From CAIKMD01 sp035605975 (GTDB taxonomy: Bacteria > Pseudomonadota > Alphaproteobacteria > ATCC43930 > CGMCC-115725): a stretch of DNA of 33,787 nucleotides. Below, piece by piece: positions 7,025 through 14,561 of this stretch; the first letter of the stretch is position 1, and each line of letters opens with the position of its first letter. The translations under genes and the position numbers were made by a program. Below the pieces are notes generated by a model. The model worked only from the letters and a program-made list of their open reading frames with translations. It made no database searches and had not been told where the DNA came from. The DNA lies in assembly GCA_035605975.1 (NCBI GenBank), contig DATNGG010000082.1, positions 1 to 33,787 of the forward strand, read 5' to 3'.

Positions 7025-7950
7025 CGCAACCCATGAAGGCGAGCATCGCCGTTATCGGTGCCGGGCTGATGGGGCATGGCATCGCGCAGATCTTTGCCGC
7101 TGCCGGGCACAAGGTCGCGCTCCACGATCCTGATGCGAAGATTCTCGCTTCGGCGCCGCAGCGCGTCGAGGCGATTTTCATGCTGTTGGGGCAGGACAAA
7201 TCGGGCCTTGCCAATCTTCGCTATGAGGCGGATTTCGCGGCTGCCGTCGCGGACGCCGACTTCGTCTTCGAGGCGGGACCCGAGAAGCTCGAGATCAAGC
7301 GCGCGATCTTCAAGCATCTCGATGAGGCGGCCAAACCAGGCGCGATTCTCTGCACCAACACCTCGGCCATCCCGATCGGCCAGATCGCCGAGGCGGTCGC
7401 AGACAAATCGCGCGTCGTCGGCACGCATTACTGGAATCCGCCACATCTCGTCGCGCTGGTCGAGGTGGTGCAGGCCAAAGAGACCGCGCTTTCAACCGTC
7501 GAGAAGACCATCGCGCTGTTGCGCGCGGCTGGAAAGTCGCCCGTTCATGTACGGCGCGACATTCCGGGCTTCATCGGCAACCGGCTGCAGCATGCGCTGA
7601 AGCGCGAGGCGATCGCGCTGGTGGCGGACGGCGTGTGCGATGCGGAGACGCTCGATACGGTGGTGAAGGAGGGCTTCGGCGCGCGGCTCGCGGTGCTGGG
7701 CCCGCTCGAGCAATCCGATCTCGTCGGCGTCAATTTGACGCTCGACATCCATAAGACGCTGATCCCCGATCTCGACCGCACCCCTGGCCCTCATCCCTAT
7801 CTCGTCGAGCTGGTCGAGACGGGGCGGCTCGGCATGTCGAAAGGACGCGGCTTTCGCGATTGGACGCCCGAAGAGGCGGCGCAAACGAGGAAGCGTCTGT
7901 CGGATTTTCTGGCGGCGCAAGCAAAGGCGCTCAAAGGCCAGAAGCGCTGA
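7021..7950 (+). CDS. 3-hydroxyacyl-CoA dehydrogenase family NAD-binding protein
   Basis: 309 residues: an N-terminal Rossmann domain with IAVIGAGLMGHGIA (residues 9-22) and acidic Asp36 for NAD, then a C-terminal helical 3HCDH domain beginning PGFIGNRLQHALKREAI. The catalytic region GTHYWNPPHLVALVEVV contains His136 and Glu148, matching the His-Glu dyad of this superfamily (usual form GLHFFNPVPVMKLVEVV). Relatives include hydroxybutyryl-CoA dehydrogenase, lambda-crystallin/L-gulonate dehydrogenase and carnitine dehydrogenase; the WNPP form leans to the non-classical branch. It is the last gene of the cupin-SDR unit, started by an ATGA overlap. It probably oxidises a 3-hydroxy acid or acyl-CoA made by the cluster. 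Confidence 0.88.
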   Translation: MTQPMKASIAVIGAGLMGHGIAQIFAAAGHKVALHDPDAKILASAPQRVEAIFMLLGQDKSGLANLRYEADFAAAVADADFVFEAGPEKLEIKRAIFKHLDEAAKPGAILCTNTSAIPIGQIAEAVADKSRVVGTHYWNPPHLVALVEVVQAKETALSTVEKTIALLRAAGKSPVHVRRDIPGFIGNRLQHALKREAIALVADGVCDAETLDTVVKEGFGARLAVLGPLEQSDLVGVNLTLDIHKTLIPDLDRTPGPHPYLVELVETGRLGMSKGRGFRDWTPEEAAQTRKRLSDFLAAQAKALKGQKR

Positions 7951-8056
7951 TGCCGCTGCGGCCCAGCCGCGCAGGGAAGCGGCGGCGTCTGGCCTTCCGG
8001 CGAGGCGGGTGTTAGGCTTTCTGCGTTTCTGATCGAGAGGCAGCATCGCCAATCCG

Positions 8057-9178
8057 ATGACCGACGACTCTCTTGCCCGCACGCCGCTCTATGAGCTGCA
8101 CGAGAGTCTCGGCGCAAAGCTCGTGCCTTTCGCCGGCTATGCCATGCCGGTCCAGTACCCGCCAGGCATCGTCGCCGAGCATTTGCATACGCGCGCGAAG
8201 GCCTCGCTCTTCGATGTCTCGCATATGGGGCAGGTTCTGCTCTCCGGCGCCGATGCCGCGGCGGCGCTCGAGCGCCTCGTCCCGGGCGATCTCGCGCAGC
8301 TCCGCGACGGCCGGCAGCGCTACACGCTCTTCACCAATGAGCAAGGCGGAATTTTGGACGATCTGATGGTGGCGCGGGATGGTGCCGTGCTGCGCCTCGT
8401 CGTCAATGCCGGTCCCAAGCTCAAAGATGTCGCGTATTTGCGGCGGCATTTGGGCGAGGGCGCCGTACAACCGCTCGCGGATCGTGCCTTGCTCGCGCTG
8501 CAGGGACCCTTGGCGGCGCAGGTGCTGGAGAGACTCGCGCCCGGCATCGACGCGCTCGCCTTCATGGCGCTGCGGCATATCGCGATCGCTGGCATGCCAG
8601 CGATCGTCACGCGCTCGGGCTATACCGGCGAGGACGGGTTCGAGATCTCGGTCGCTGCGGCGAATGCGGTGATGCTCGCGCGTCGCCTGCTCGAAGCGCC
8701 GGAGGTGATGCCGGCGGGGCTCGGCGCGCGCGACACGCTGCGGCTCGAAGCGGGGCTCTGCCTTTATGGCGCCGATATCGACGAGACGACGAGCGTCGTC
8801 GAGGCCGATCTTGCCTGGACGATCGCGCCGCGCCGCCGAAGCGAAGGCGGTTTCCCGGGCAGCGCCGTGATCGCGCAGCAACTCAAGGACGGCGCGCCGC
8901 GCCTCCGCGTCGGGCTGAGACTCGAAGGGCGGCAGATCGCGCGCGCTGAGAGTGCGATCGTCGATGCCAGCGGCGCAACGATCGGTCATGTCACCAGCGG
9001 CAGCTTCGGTCCCTCGGTCGATGGCGCCGTCGCCATGGGCTATGTCGCGCGCGCCGCGGCCGAAGAGGGCCGGACGCTTGGCGTGATCGTGCGCGGCGCG
9101 AGCCGGCCGGCGCGCATCGTCAAGCTGCCTTTCCTTCCGCATCGCTATCGTCAAACGCAAGTATCGGGGCGGCCATGA
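8057..9178 (+). CDS. gcvT: Glycine cleavage system aminomethyltransferase (T protein)
   Basis: 373 residues, the normal GcvT length. The N terminus TPLYELHESLGAKLVPFAGY and the folate-domain blocks SLFDVSHMGQ, GGILDDLMV, SGYTGEDGFE and GLGARDTLRLEAGLCLYG are all family hallmarks; the Asp in GILDD is the expected folate-orienting residue. It transfers the aminomethyl group from lipoyl-H protein to tetrahydrofolate, releasing ammonia and giving 5,10-methylene-THF. It is the first gene of gcvT-H-PA-PB, and its stop overlaps gcvH in ATGA (9175-9178). The 106-bp leader shows one GC-rich stem (7952-7957 with 7978-7983) and nothing that I recognise as a glycine riboswitch. Confidence 0.95.
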   Translation: MTDDSLARTPLYELHESLGAKLVPFAGYAMPVQYPPGIVAEHLHTRAKASLFDVSHMGQVLLSGADAAAALERLVPGDLAQLRDGRQRYTLFTNEQGGILDDLMVARDGAVLRLVVNAGPKLKDVAYLRRHLGEGAVQPLADRALLALQGPLAAQVLERLAPGIDALAFMALRHIAIAGMPAIVTRSGYTGEDGFEISVAAANAVMLARRLLEAPEVMPAGLGARDTLRLEAGLCLYGADIDETTSVVEADLAWTIAPRRRSEGGFPGSAVIAQQLKDGAPRLRVGLRLEGRQIARAESAIVDASGATIGHVTSGSFGPSVDGAVAMGYVARAAAEEGRTLGVIVRGASRPARIVKLPFLPHRYRQTQVSGRP

Positions 9179-9552
9179 GCACTACGCGTTACACCAAGGA
9201 CCATGAATGGATTCGCGTCGAGGGCAATGTCGCGACCATCGGCATCACCGATTTCGCGCAGGATCAGCTCGGCGATATCGTCTATGTCGAGTTGCCCGAA
9301 ATCGGCCGCAAGCTCGAAAAGGGCGAGGAGGCCGGCGTGGTCGAATCGGTGAAAGCGGCAAGTGAGGTCTATACGCCCGCCTCGGGCGAGGTCACTGCGG
9401 CGAACGCGGCGCTCACCGGCGATCCGGCGTTGGTCAACAAATCGGCGACCGGCGATGGCTGGTTCTTCAAGATGAATCTCGCCGATCCCAAAGAGCTCGA
9501 CGGGCTGATGGACGAGGCGGCCTATCGCGCCTTCACCGCGGAACAGCATTGA
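9175..9552 (+). CDS. gcvH: Glycine cleavage system H protein
   Basis: 125 residues, the usual size. The lipoyl attachment site is clear: GVVESVKAASEVYTPASGE with the modified lysine at Lys60. N-terminal YTKDHEWIRVEGNVATIGIT and DQLGDIVYVELPEIG are diagnostic. H protein carries the aminomethyl intermediate between the P and T proteins and is re-oxidised by the L protein, which is not encoded in this window. It overlaps gcvT by 4 nt, and its TGA shares one base with the gcvPA ATG (TGATG at 9550-9554), so the operon is translationally coupled. Confidence 0.96.
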   Translation: MSTTRYTKDHEWIRVEGNVATIGITDFAQDQLGDIVYVELPEIGRKLEKGEEAGVVESVKAASEVYTPASGEVTAANAALTGDPALVNKSATGDGWFFKMNLADPKELDGLMDEAAYRAFTAEQH

Positions 9553-10895
9553 TGCGCTATCTGCCGCTCACCGATGCCGATCGCCGCGCCATGCTCGATG
9601 TCATCGGCGCCCAATCGGTCGAGGAGCTGTTCCGCGACGTGCCGGAAGGGGCGCGGCTCAAGGTCCCGCTCGATCTGCCTGGCGCGATGGGCGAGATCGA
9701 CATCGATCGCGCCTTGCGGCAACTCGCCGAGAAGAATCTCTCGGCTGCCGCGGTTCCCTCCTTTCTCGGCGCCGGGGCCTATCGCCACTATGTTCCTGCG
9801 GCGGCCGATTATCTTGTGCAGCGCGGCGAGTTCCTCACCTCCTATACGCCCTATCAGCCCGAGATCGCACAAGGCACGCTGCAATCGCTCTTCGAGTTCC
9901 AGACCCAAGTTGCGCTCATCACCGACATGGATGTCGCCAACGCATCGGTCTATGACGGCGCTACGGCCGCCGCCGAAGCGGTGATGATGGCCAATCGCGT
10001 GACGCGTCGCCGCAAGGCGATCCTCGCGGGCGATCTCCACCCGCAATACCGCGAGACGGTCGAGACCTATGGCCGGTTCAACGGCTTCGAGACCGTCGCG
10101 CGGCCGCCGCGCGCCGATCGCGAAGACGATCTCGCTTCGCTGGTCGATGCCGCGACGTCCTGCGTCGTCGTGCAGAATCCCGGTTTCTTCGGCAGCTTGC
10201 GCGACTGGTCGGGGGTTGCCGAAGCCTGCCACCGCGCCGGCGCGCTGCTCGTTATCGTCGTCGGCGAAATCGTCTCGCTCGGTCTTGTCAAGCCGCCCGG
10301 CGCCATGGGCGCCGATATCGTTGCCGCCGAAGGTCAATCGCTCGGCAACGCGCTCGAATTCGGCGGGCCTTATCTCGGGCTCTTTGCGACGCGCGAGAAA
10401 TTCCTGCGCCAGATGCCGGGGCGGCTCGCGGGACAAACCATCGATGCCGAGGGCCGGCGCGGTTTCGTGCTGACGCTCTCCGCGCGCGAGCAGCATATCA
10501 GGCGCGAGAAGGCGACCAGCAATATCTGCACCAATTCGGGCCTTTGCGCGCTCGCCTTCTCGATCCATTTGGCGCTTCTGGGCGAGGCGGGCTTCACGCG
10601 GCTGGCCGAGCTCAATCATGCGCGTGCCGTCGCTGCCGCCGAACGCTTTTCGGCGATCCCGGGCGTTGCGTTGCTGACGGAGCATTTCTTCAACGAGTTC
10701 ACGTTGCGCCTGCCCCAGCCGGCCGCACCGGTGGTCGAATCGCTCGCGGGTAAACGTGTCCTTGCGGGCGTGCCTGCGAGCCGGCTCCTCCCCGGCGCGG
10801 ACTTCGCCGATCTTCTGCTCGTTGCCGCGACGGAGCTGACGACGGATGCGGATATCGACGCGCTCGACGCAGCTTTGCGCGAGGTCCTGCGGTGA
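9552..10895 (+). CDS. gcvPA: Glycine dehydrogenase (decarboxylating) subunit 1 (P protein, N-terminal subunit)
   Basis: 447 residues, typical for the split-P subunit 1. I start at ATG 9552 rather than the TTG one codon earlier. Family blocks are visible: SFLGAGAYRHYVPAAADYLVQ, TPYQPEIAQGTLQSLFEFQT, ANASVYDGATAAAEA and REKATSNICTNSGLCAL. With subunit 2 it forms the PLP-dependent P protein, which decarboxylates glycine and loads the residue on H protein. Many proteobacteria have a single P protein of about 950 residues; here the two halves are separate genes joined by a 4-nt GTGA overlap at 10892-10895. Confidence 0.95.
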   Translation: MRYLPLTDADRRAMLDVIGAQSVEELFRDVPEGARLKVPLDLPGAMGEIDIDRALRQLAEKNLSAAAVPSFLGAGAYRHYVPAAADYLVQRGEFLTSYTPYQPEIAQGTLQSLFEFQTQVALITDMDVANASVYDGATAAAEAVMMANRVTRRRKAILAGDLHPQYRETVETYGRFNGFETVARPPRADREDDLASLVDAATSCVVVQNPGFFGSLRDWSGVAEACHRAGALLVIVVGEIVSLGLVKPPGAMGADIVAAEGQSLGNALEFGGPYLGLFATREKFLRQMPGRLAGQTIDAEGRRGFVLTLSAREQHIRREKATSNICTNSGLCALAFSIHLALLGEAGFTRLAELNHARAVAAAERFSAIPGVALLTEHFFNEFTLRLPQPAAPVVESLAGKRVLAGVPASRLLPGADFADLLLVAATELTTDADIDALDAALREVLR

Positions 10896-12436
10896 GCGAT
10901 TGGAGCAAGGCGGTGTCGGCTTTCGCAGCCCAGCCGGGAAGCCGCGCTGCCGGCCGCGGCCTCGAGATCGAGGAGCCGCTGCTTTTCGAGGAGGACGGGC
11001 CGGGACGCAGCGGCGTCGATCTTCCGGCGGTTGCGCCCTTCAAGGATCGCCTCGGCGGCCTCAAGCGCCAAGGCAGGATCGGCTTGCCGGGGCTGAGCGA
11101 GCCGCAAGTGGTGCGCCACTACACGCGGCTGTCGCAACAGAATTACTCGATCGATACCGGCATCTATCCGCTCGGCTCCTGCACGATGAAGCACAATCCG
11201 CGGCTCAACGAGAAGCTGGCGCGGTTGCCGGGCTTTGCCGAGCTTCATCCCTTGCAGCCAGCGAGCACCGTCCAAGGCGCGCTCCAATTGATGGATCGAC
11301 TCGTGCATTGGCTCAAAGCGATCACCGGCATGGCGGCGGTCGCGCTGCCGCCCGCCGCCGGCGCGCATGGCGAGATTTGCGGCATGATGTGCATCAAGGC
11401 CGCGCTCGAGGCGCGCGGCGAGCGCCGCGCGCGCGTGCTCGTGCCGGAATCGGCGCATGGCACCAATCCCGCGACGGCCGCCACCTGCGGCTATGCGGTC
11501 GATCCGATTCCCGGCGATGCGCGCGGCCGCGTCGATCTCGCCGCGCTCAAGGCAAAGCTCGGCCCCGATGTGGCGGCGATCATGCTGACCAACCCCAACA
11601 CTTGCGGTCTCTTCGAGGATCAGTCGGCCGAGATCGCCGCCGCGGTTCATGCGGCGGGCGCTTATTTCTATCTCGACGGCGCCAATATGAACGCGCTCTT
11701 GGGGCGCGTGCGGCCGGGCGATCTCGGTGTAGACTGCATGCATCTCAATCTCCACAAGACCTTCTCGACGCCGCATGGCGGCGGCGGGCCGGGCAGTGGG
11801 CCGGTGGCGCTGGCGCCGAGCCTTGCGCGCTTTGCGCCCTTGCCCTGGCTGGTCGCGCGCGACGGTACGCTCGATCTCATCGAGCGCAAGGAAGGCGATG
11901 CGGCAGATGCGCTCGGCCGCATCAAGGCGTTTCACGGGCAGATGGGGATGTTCGTGCGCGCGCTCGCCTTCTTGATGAGCCATGGCGGCGAAGGGTTGCG
12001 CCAGGTCTCGGGCGATGCCGTCCTCAATGCGAACTATCTCCTCGCGAGTCTCAAGGACGTGATGACGCCGTCCTTCGGCGGGTTATCGATGCACGAGGTT
12101 TTGTTTGACGATCGCTTCCTTGGCGACAGCGGCGTGACGACGCTCGATTTCGCCAAGGCGTTGATCGACGAAGGCTATCACCCGATGACGATGTATTTCC
12201 CGCTCATCGTCCACGGCGCTTTGCTGGTCGAGCCGACCGAGAACGAAAGCAAGGAGTCGCTCGACCGCTTCATCGCCGCGATGCGCGAACTCGCGCAGCG
12301 TGCGGCGGCGGGCGATAAAGCCTTCTTCCAAGCCGCGCCGCTTTCGGCGCCGCGGCGGCGCCTCGACGAGGTCGCGGCGGCGCGCAAGCCGGTGCTGCGC
12401 TGGCGCCCCGCCGCACCGCCCGAAGCGGCAGAGTGA
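10892..12436 (+). CDS. gcvPB: Glycine dehydrogenase (decarboxylating) subunit 2 (P protein, PLP subunit)
   Basis: 514 residues from a GTG start that overlaps the gcvPA stop. The PLP-binding lysine is Lys289 in LNLHKTFSTPHGGGGPG. Other hallmarks are IDTGIYPLGSCTMKHNPR, PESAHGTNPATAATCGY and MLTNPNTCGLFE. It pairs with subunit 1 to form the active P protein. It ends 18 bp before the oppositely oriented hydrolase gene, so the operon closes here. The L protein (dihydrolipoamide dehydrogenase) must come from elsewhere, which is usual because 2-oxoacid dehydrogenase complexes share it. Confidence 0.95.
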   Translation: MSDWSKAVSAFAAQPGSRAAGRGLEIEEPLLFEEDGPGRSGVDLPAVAPFKDRLGGLKRQGRIGLPGLSEPQVVRHYTRLSQQNYSIDTGIYPLGSCTMKHNPRLNEKLARLPGFAELHPLQPASTVQGALQLMDRLVHWLKAITGMAAVALPPAAGAHGEICGMMCIKAALEARGERRARVLVPESAHGTNPATAATCGYAVDPIPGDARGRVDLAALKAKLGPDVAAIMLTNPNTCGLFEDQSAEIAAAVHAAGAYFYLDGANMNALLGRVRPGDLGVDCMHLNLHKTFSTPHGGGGPGSGPVALAPSLARFAPLPWLVARDGTLDLIERKEGDAADALGRIKAFHGQMGMFVRALAFLMSHGGEGLRQVSGDAVLNANYLLASLKDVMTPSFGGLSMHEVLFDDRFLGDSGVTTLDFAKALIDEGYHPMTMYFPLIVHGALLVEPTENESKESLDRFIAAMRELAQRAAAGDKAFFQAAPLSAPRRRLDEVAAARKPVLRWRPAAPPEAAE

Positions 12437-12454
12437 CCGCTTAAGCGCCGCCGC

Positions 12455-13249
12455 TCAGAGCGTCGCCTTGAAAAGGCGAGTCAACTCTTCCCAGGAACGC
12501 TTATCCGCTCTCGCGTTATAGGCGGCGCCGTGCGAGGGATCGGTGCCCGCCGATTTCTGCGTGAAGGAATGAACCGCGCCGCCATAGAGGACCAATTCCC
12601 AATCGACATGCGCCGCCGTCATCTCCTTCGCGAATTCCTCCTGGTCCTTCGGCCCCACGATCGGATCGGCGGCGCCGTGCAGCGCGACAACGCGGCCTTT
12701 GATGTTCTTGTCGTCTTCGGGCGTCGGCGAGGTGAGATCGCCATGGAAGGTCACGGTGATCGCCAAGGGCGCGCCGCTGCGCGCGAGATCGAGTGCGCCC
12801 GCGCCGCCGAAGCAATAGCCGACCGCCGCGAGTTTCGAGGTGTTGACGAGCGGGCTCTTGCGCAGCTGATCGAGCGCAGCCTCGGCACGCAAGCGCAGCA
12901 AGGAGCGATCCTTCATGTACTTTTGGTATTCCGCCATCGCCTCCTTGAAACCCTTGGGCCTGACGCCCTTGCCATAGACGTCGGCGACGAAGGCAACGTA
13001 GCCCAGCTTCGCGAGCATTTCGGCCCGGCCCTTTTCTTCATCCGTCGGACCATTCCACGAGGGAAAGATCACCACGCCCGGGCGCTTTGCGTGCTGAGCA
13101 TCGTCATAGACGAGCCAGCCTTCGAGCGTCGTGCCGCCTTGCTGGTAGTCGACAGTCTGAACCTTCACGGCGGCGGCGGCATGGGTTGCCCATGCGGCGG
13201 ACGACAGAGCGGTGGCGAAGACAAACGCCGCGACAGGCAGCTTTCTCAC
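12455..13249 (-). CDS. Exported dienelactone hydrolase family protein
   Basis: 264 residues from a GTG start with GGAGG six bases upstream. A Sec signal peptide is clear: MRK, a hydrophobic stretch VAAFVFATALSSAAWA, and an Ala-rich cleavage region near residues 22-27. The mature part has the alpha/beta-hydrolase DLH fold with nucleophile Cys146 in GYCFGG, Asp195 in HGAADPIV and His227 in GAVHSF, the Cys-Asp-His triad of the family. Cytoplasmic DLH opens dienelactone in chlorocatechol pathways; secreted versions are common and mostly uncharacterised. It lies downstream of the SnoaL and PadR genes on the same strand, with a 110-bp gap that shows no gene, so co-regulation is possible. Confidence 0.87.
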   Translation of the reverse strand: MRKLPVAAFVFATALSSAAWATHAAAAVKVQTVDYQQGGTTLEGWLVYDDAQHAKRPGVVIFPSWNGPTDEEKGRAEMLAKLGYVAFVADVYGKGVRPKGFKEAMAEYQKYMKDRSLLRLRAEAALDQLRKSPLVNTSKLAAVGYCFGGAGALDLARSGAPLAITVTFHGDLTSPTPEDDKNIKGRVVALHGAADPIVGPKDQEEFAKEMTAAHVDWELVLYGGAVHSFTQKSAGTDPSHGAAYNARADKRSWEELTRLFKATL

Positions 13250-13359
13250 GGACGACCTCCCCTAAACTGCGTCTCTTGCTTTTCAGGGTGGCACAAGAAC
13301 CCGGTGTGCCCAAGCCGAATTTCGCACACGAATGCGCGAGCGCGCCAAGGCCGATGGGC

Positions 13360-13776
13360 TCAGGATCGCAGCCCGAACAGGCCGAGTTGCAGGTGGAGCA
13401 TGAGATCGTCGCGAACCGCGTGATGGGTGAGAAGCTTGCCGCCATGGAGGGTGAAGAAATGGACCTGCTCGGCGGCAAAGCTTCGTCCGGTCGGCGGATG
13501 GCCGAGGAACAGGCCGATATGGCGCCCACTCATGACGACGCGCATGGCGACCTTTGCACCTGCGGCGACGACATCGCGCTCCTCGAATTTCGGCTCCGAA
13601 AACGACGCGCGCAGCCAGGCGACGCTGTGTGCCAATTCCGCGGGGCTGCGCGCATCGGTGCGATCATCCGATTCGCGATTGACATACTCCGGATGGACAA
13701 AGTCGGCCGCGCCCGCGAGATCGCCGGTCTCGAACGCTTTGAAGATGCGCCGTGCCGCGGCCAGGACTCTCGACAT
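13360..13776 (-). CDS. SnoaL-like / ester cyclase (NTF2-fold) protein
   Basis: 138 residues. The opening ARRIFKAFETGDLAGAADFVHPEYVNRE and the closing VHFFTLHGGKLLTHHAVRDDLMLHLQLG match SnoaL/polyketide-cyclase-like NTF2 folds, in which a cone-shaped barrel encloses a ligand. GRHIGLFLGHPPTGRSF in the middle is a common family segment. The start is backed by GAGGAG. It follows the PadR regulator by 23 nt on the same strand, so regulator and SnoaL protein are probably one transcript. Family members isomerise, cyclise or hydrolyse varied small molecules, or only bind them. No substrate can be assigned. Confidence 0.8.
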   Translation of the reverse strand: MSRVLAAARRIFKAFETGDLAGAADFVHPEYVNRESDDRTDARSPAELAHSVAWLRASFSEPKFEERDVVAAGAKVAMRVVMSGRHIGLFLGHPPTGRSFAAEQVHFFTLHGGKLLTHHAVRDDLMLHLQLGLFGLRS

Positions 13777-13799
13777 CGCCGCTCTCCTCGCTGCCGGAG

Positions 13800-14378
13800 T
13801 TACTGGCCGCGGATCTCTGCGATCGCGCGTTTGAGGATATCGGCGATGCGCTGCTGCTCCTCGGGCGAGGAACGGCGGCGATCGCGCAGCAGGCCGTGCA
13901 GCTCGCGCCGCGCCGCTTTCAAATCCTGCGCCAGGTCTTCGTCCTCGGCTTCGGCGGCGAAAGCTTCGCGCACGCGGTCCATCTTGCGGCCCATGCGCTC
14001 GAGCTGGGCCAGGATCGCCTCGGCAATCGCCTCGTCCTGCTTGAGCCGCGCCTCGCCGTCCGGCGTGATGCGATAAAGCTTCTTCGCGCCATCGCTCTCG
14101 AACACCACGGCGAGGCCGGCCTCTTCGAGATAGGTCAGCGCCGGATAGACCATGCCCGGACTCGGGCTGTAGAAACCGCCCGAGCGCTCTTCAAGTGCCT
14201 TGATCAGCTCGTAGCCGTGGCGAGCCTTTTCCTTGAGCAAGGCCAGGATGATGAGTTGCAGATCGGCGGCGCCGAGCTTGCGCCCGCTTCGGAACGCGCC
14301 GCCTCCCATGCCGGTGCCGTCGGCAAAGCCGCCGGTGAACGGACCATAGCCATGCCGTCCATGACGATGCGCCCGCAT
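13800..14378 (-). CDS. PadR-family transcriptional regulator, YqjI-like, His-rich N terminus
   Basis: 192 residues from ATG 14378. A glycine/histidine-rich leader (MRAHRHGRHGYGPF) precedes the winged helix at about 35-110: LQLIILALLKEKARHGYELI, SPSPGMVYPALTYLEEAGL and KKLYRITPDGEARL. A C-terminal helical dimerisation tail follows. The layout resembles E. coli YqjI, a metal-responsive PadR repressor with a His-rich N terminus. No ribosome site precedes this ATG. GGAGG lies at 14434-14430, spaced for an in-frame CTG at 14423 that would add MSYHIEEHHKYWRRQ and more histidines, so the true protein may be 207 residues. A palindromic operator candidate sits at 14451-14466, suggesting autoregulation. 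The SnoaL gene follows. Confidence 0.85.
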   Translation of the reverse strand: MRAHRHGRHGYGPFTGGFADGTGMGGGAFRSGRKLGAADLQLIILALLKEKARHGYELIKALEERSGGFYSPSPGMVYPALTYLEEAGLAVVFESDGAKKLYRITPDGEARLKQDEAIAEAILAQLERMGRKMDRVREAFAAEAEDEDLAQDLKAARRELHGLLRDRRRSSPEEQQRIADILKRAIAEIRGQ

Positions 14379-14450
14379 CTGGCGGCGCCAGTATTTGTGA
14401 TGTTCCTCAATGTGGTAGGACAGGGTAATCCTCCAATGTCAGTGGTTCGA

Positions 14451-14466
14451 TATATCGTAAGATATA
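14451..14466. promoter_or_regulatory. Candidate PadR operator (inverted repeat TATATC-GTAA-GATATA)
   Basis: A perfect 6-bp inverted repeat with a 4-bp spacer in the AT-rich 183-bp gap between the divergent padR-like gene and the ligase at 14562. AT-rich DNA is striking in this GC-rich window. On the minus strand a TTGATA hexamer (complement of 14481-14486) lies about 15-16 bp upstream of a TATATC that is part of the repeat, so binding would block that promoter. A second GATAT...ATATC pair spans 14461-14485. The repeat could also control the divergent ligase gene. Confidence 0.55.
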
Positions 14467-14561
14467 GTTTATGATCTAGAATATCAAGCGCCTTGGATGA
14501 CGTTTGCCGCGATGGGAGTTGTTCGCGACTTCCGATATCGTGACGATTGGGAGGAGGGCGT

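Noticed and set aside
7951..8056. Possible glycine riboswitch before gcvT
   Set aside because: The leader is only 106 bp. I see one GC stem and none of the conserved glycine aptamer core or a tandem arrangement.
9522..11983. Two long minus-strand frames (387 and 455 codons) across gcvPA/gcvPB
   Set aside because: Both lie opposite well-conserved glycine cleavage genes and have no recognisable domain or ribosome site.
12464..12478. CGCCTT-GAA-AAGGCG hairpin near the convergent gcvPB and hydrolase ends
   Set aside because: It lies inside the hydrolase coding sequence, is short and has no T-tract, so I do not call it a terminator.
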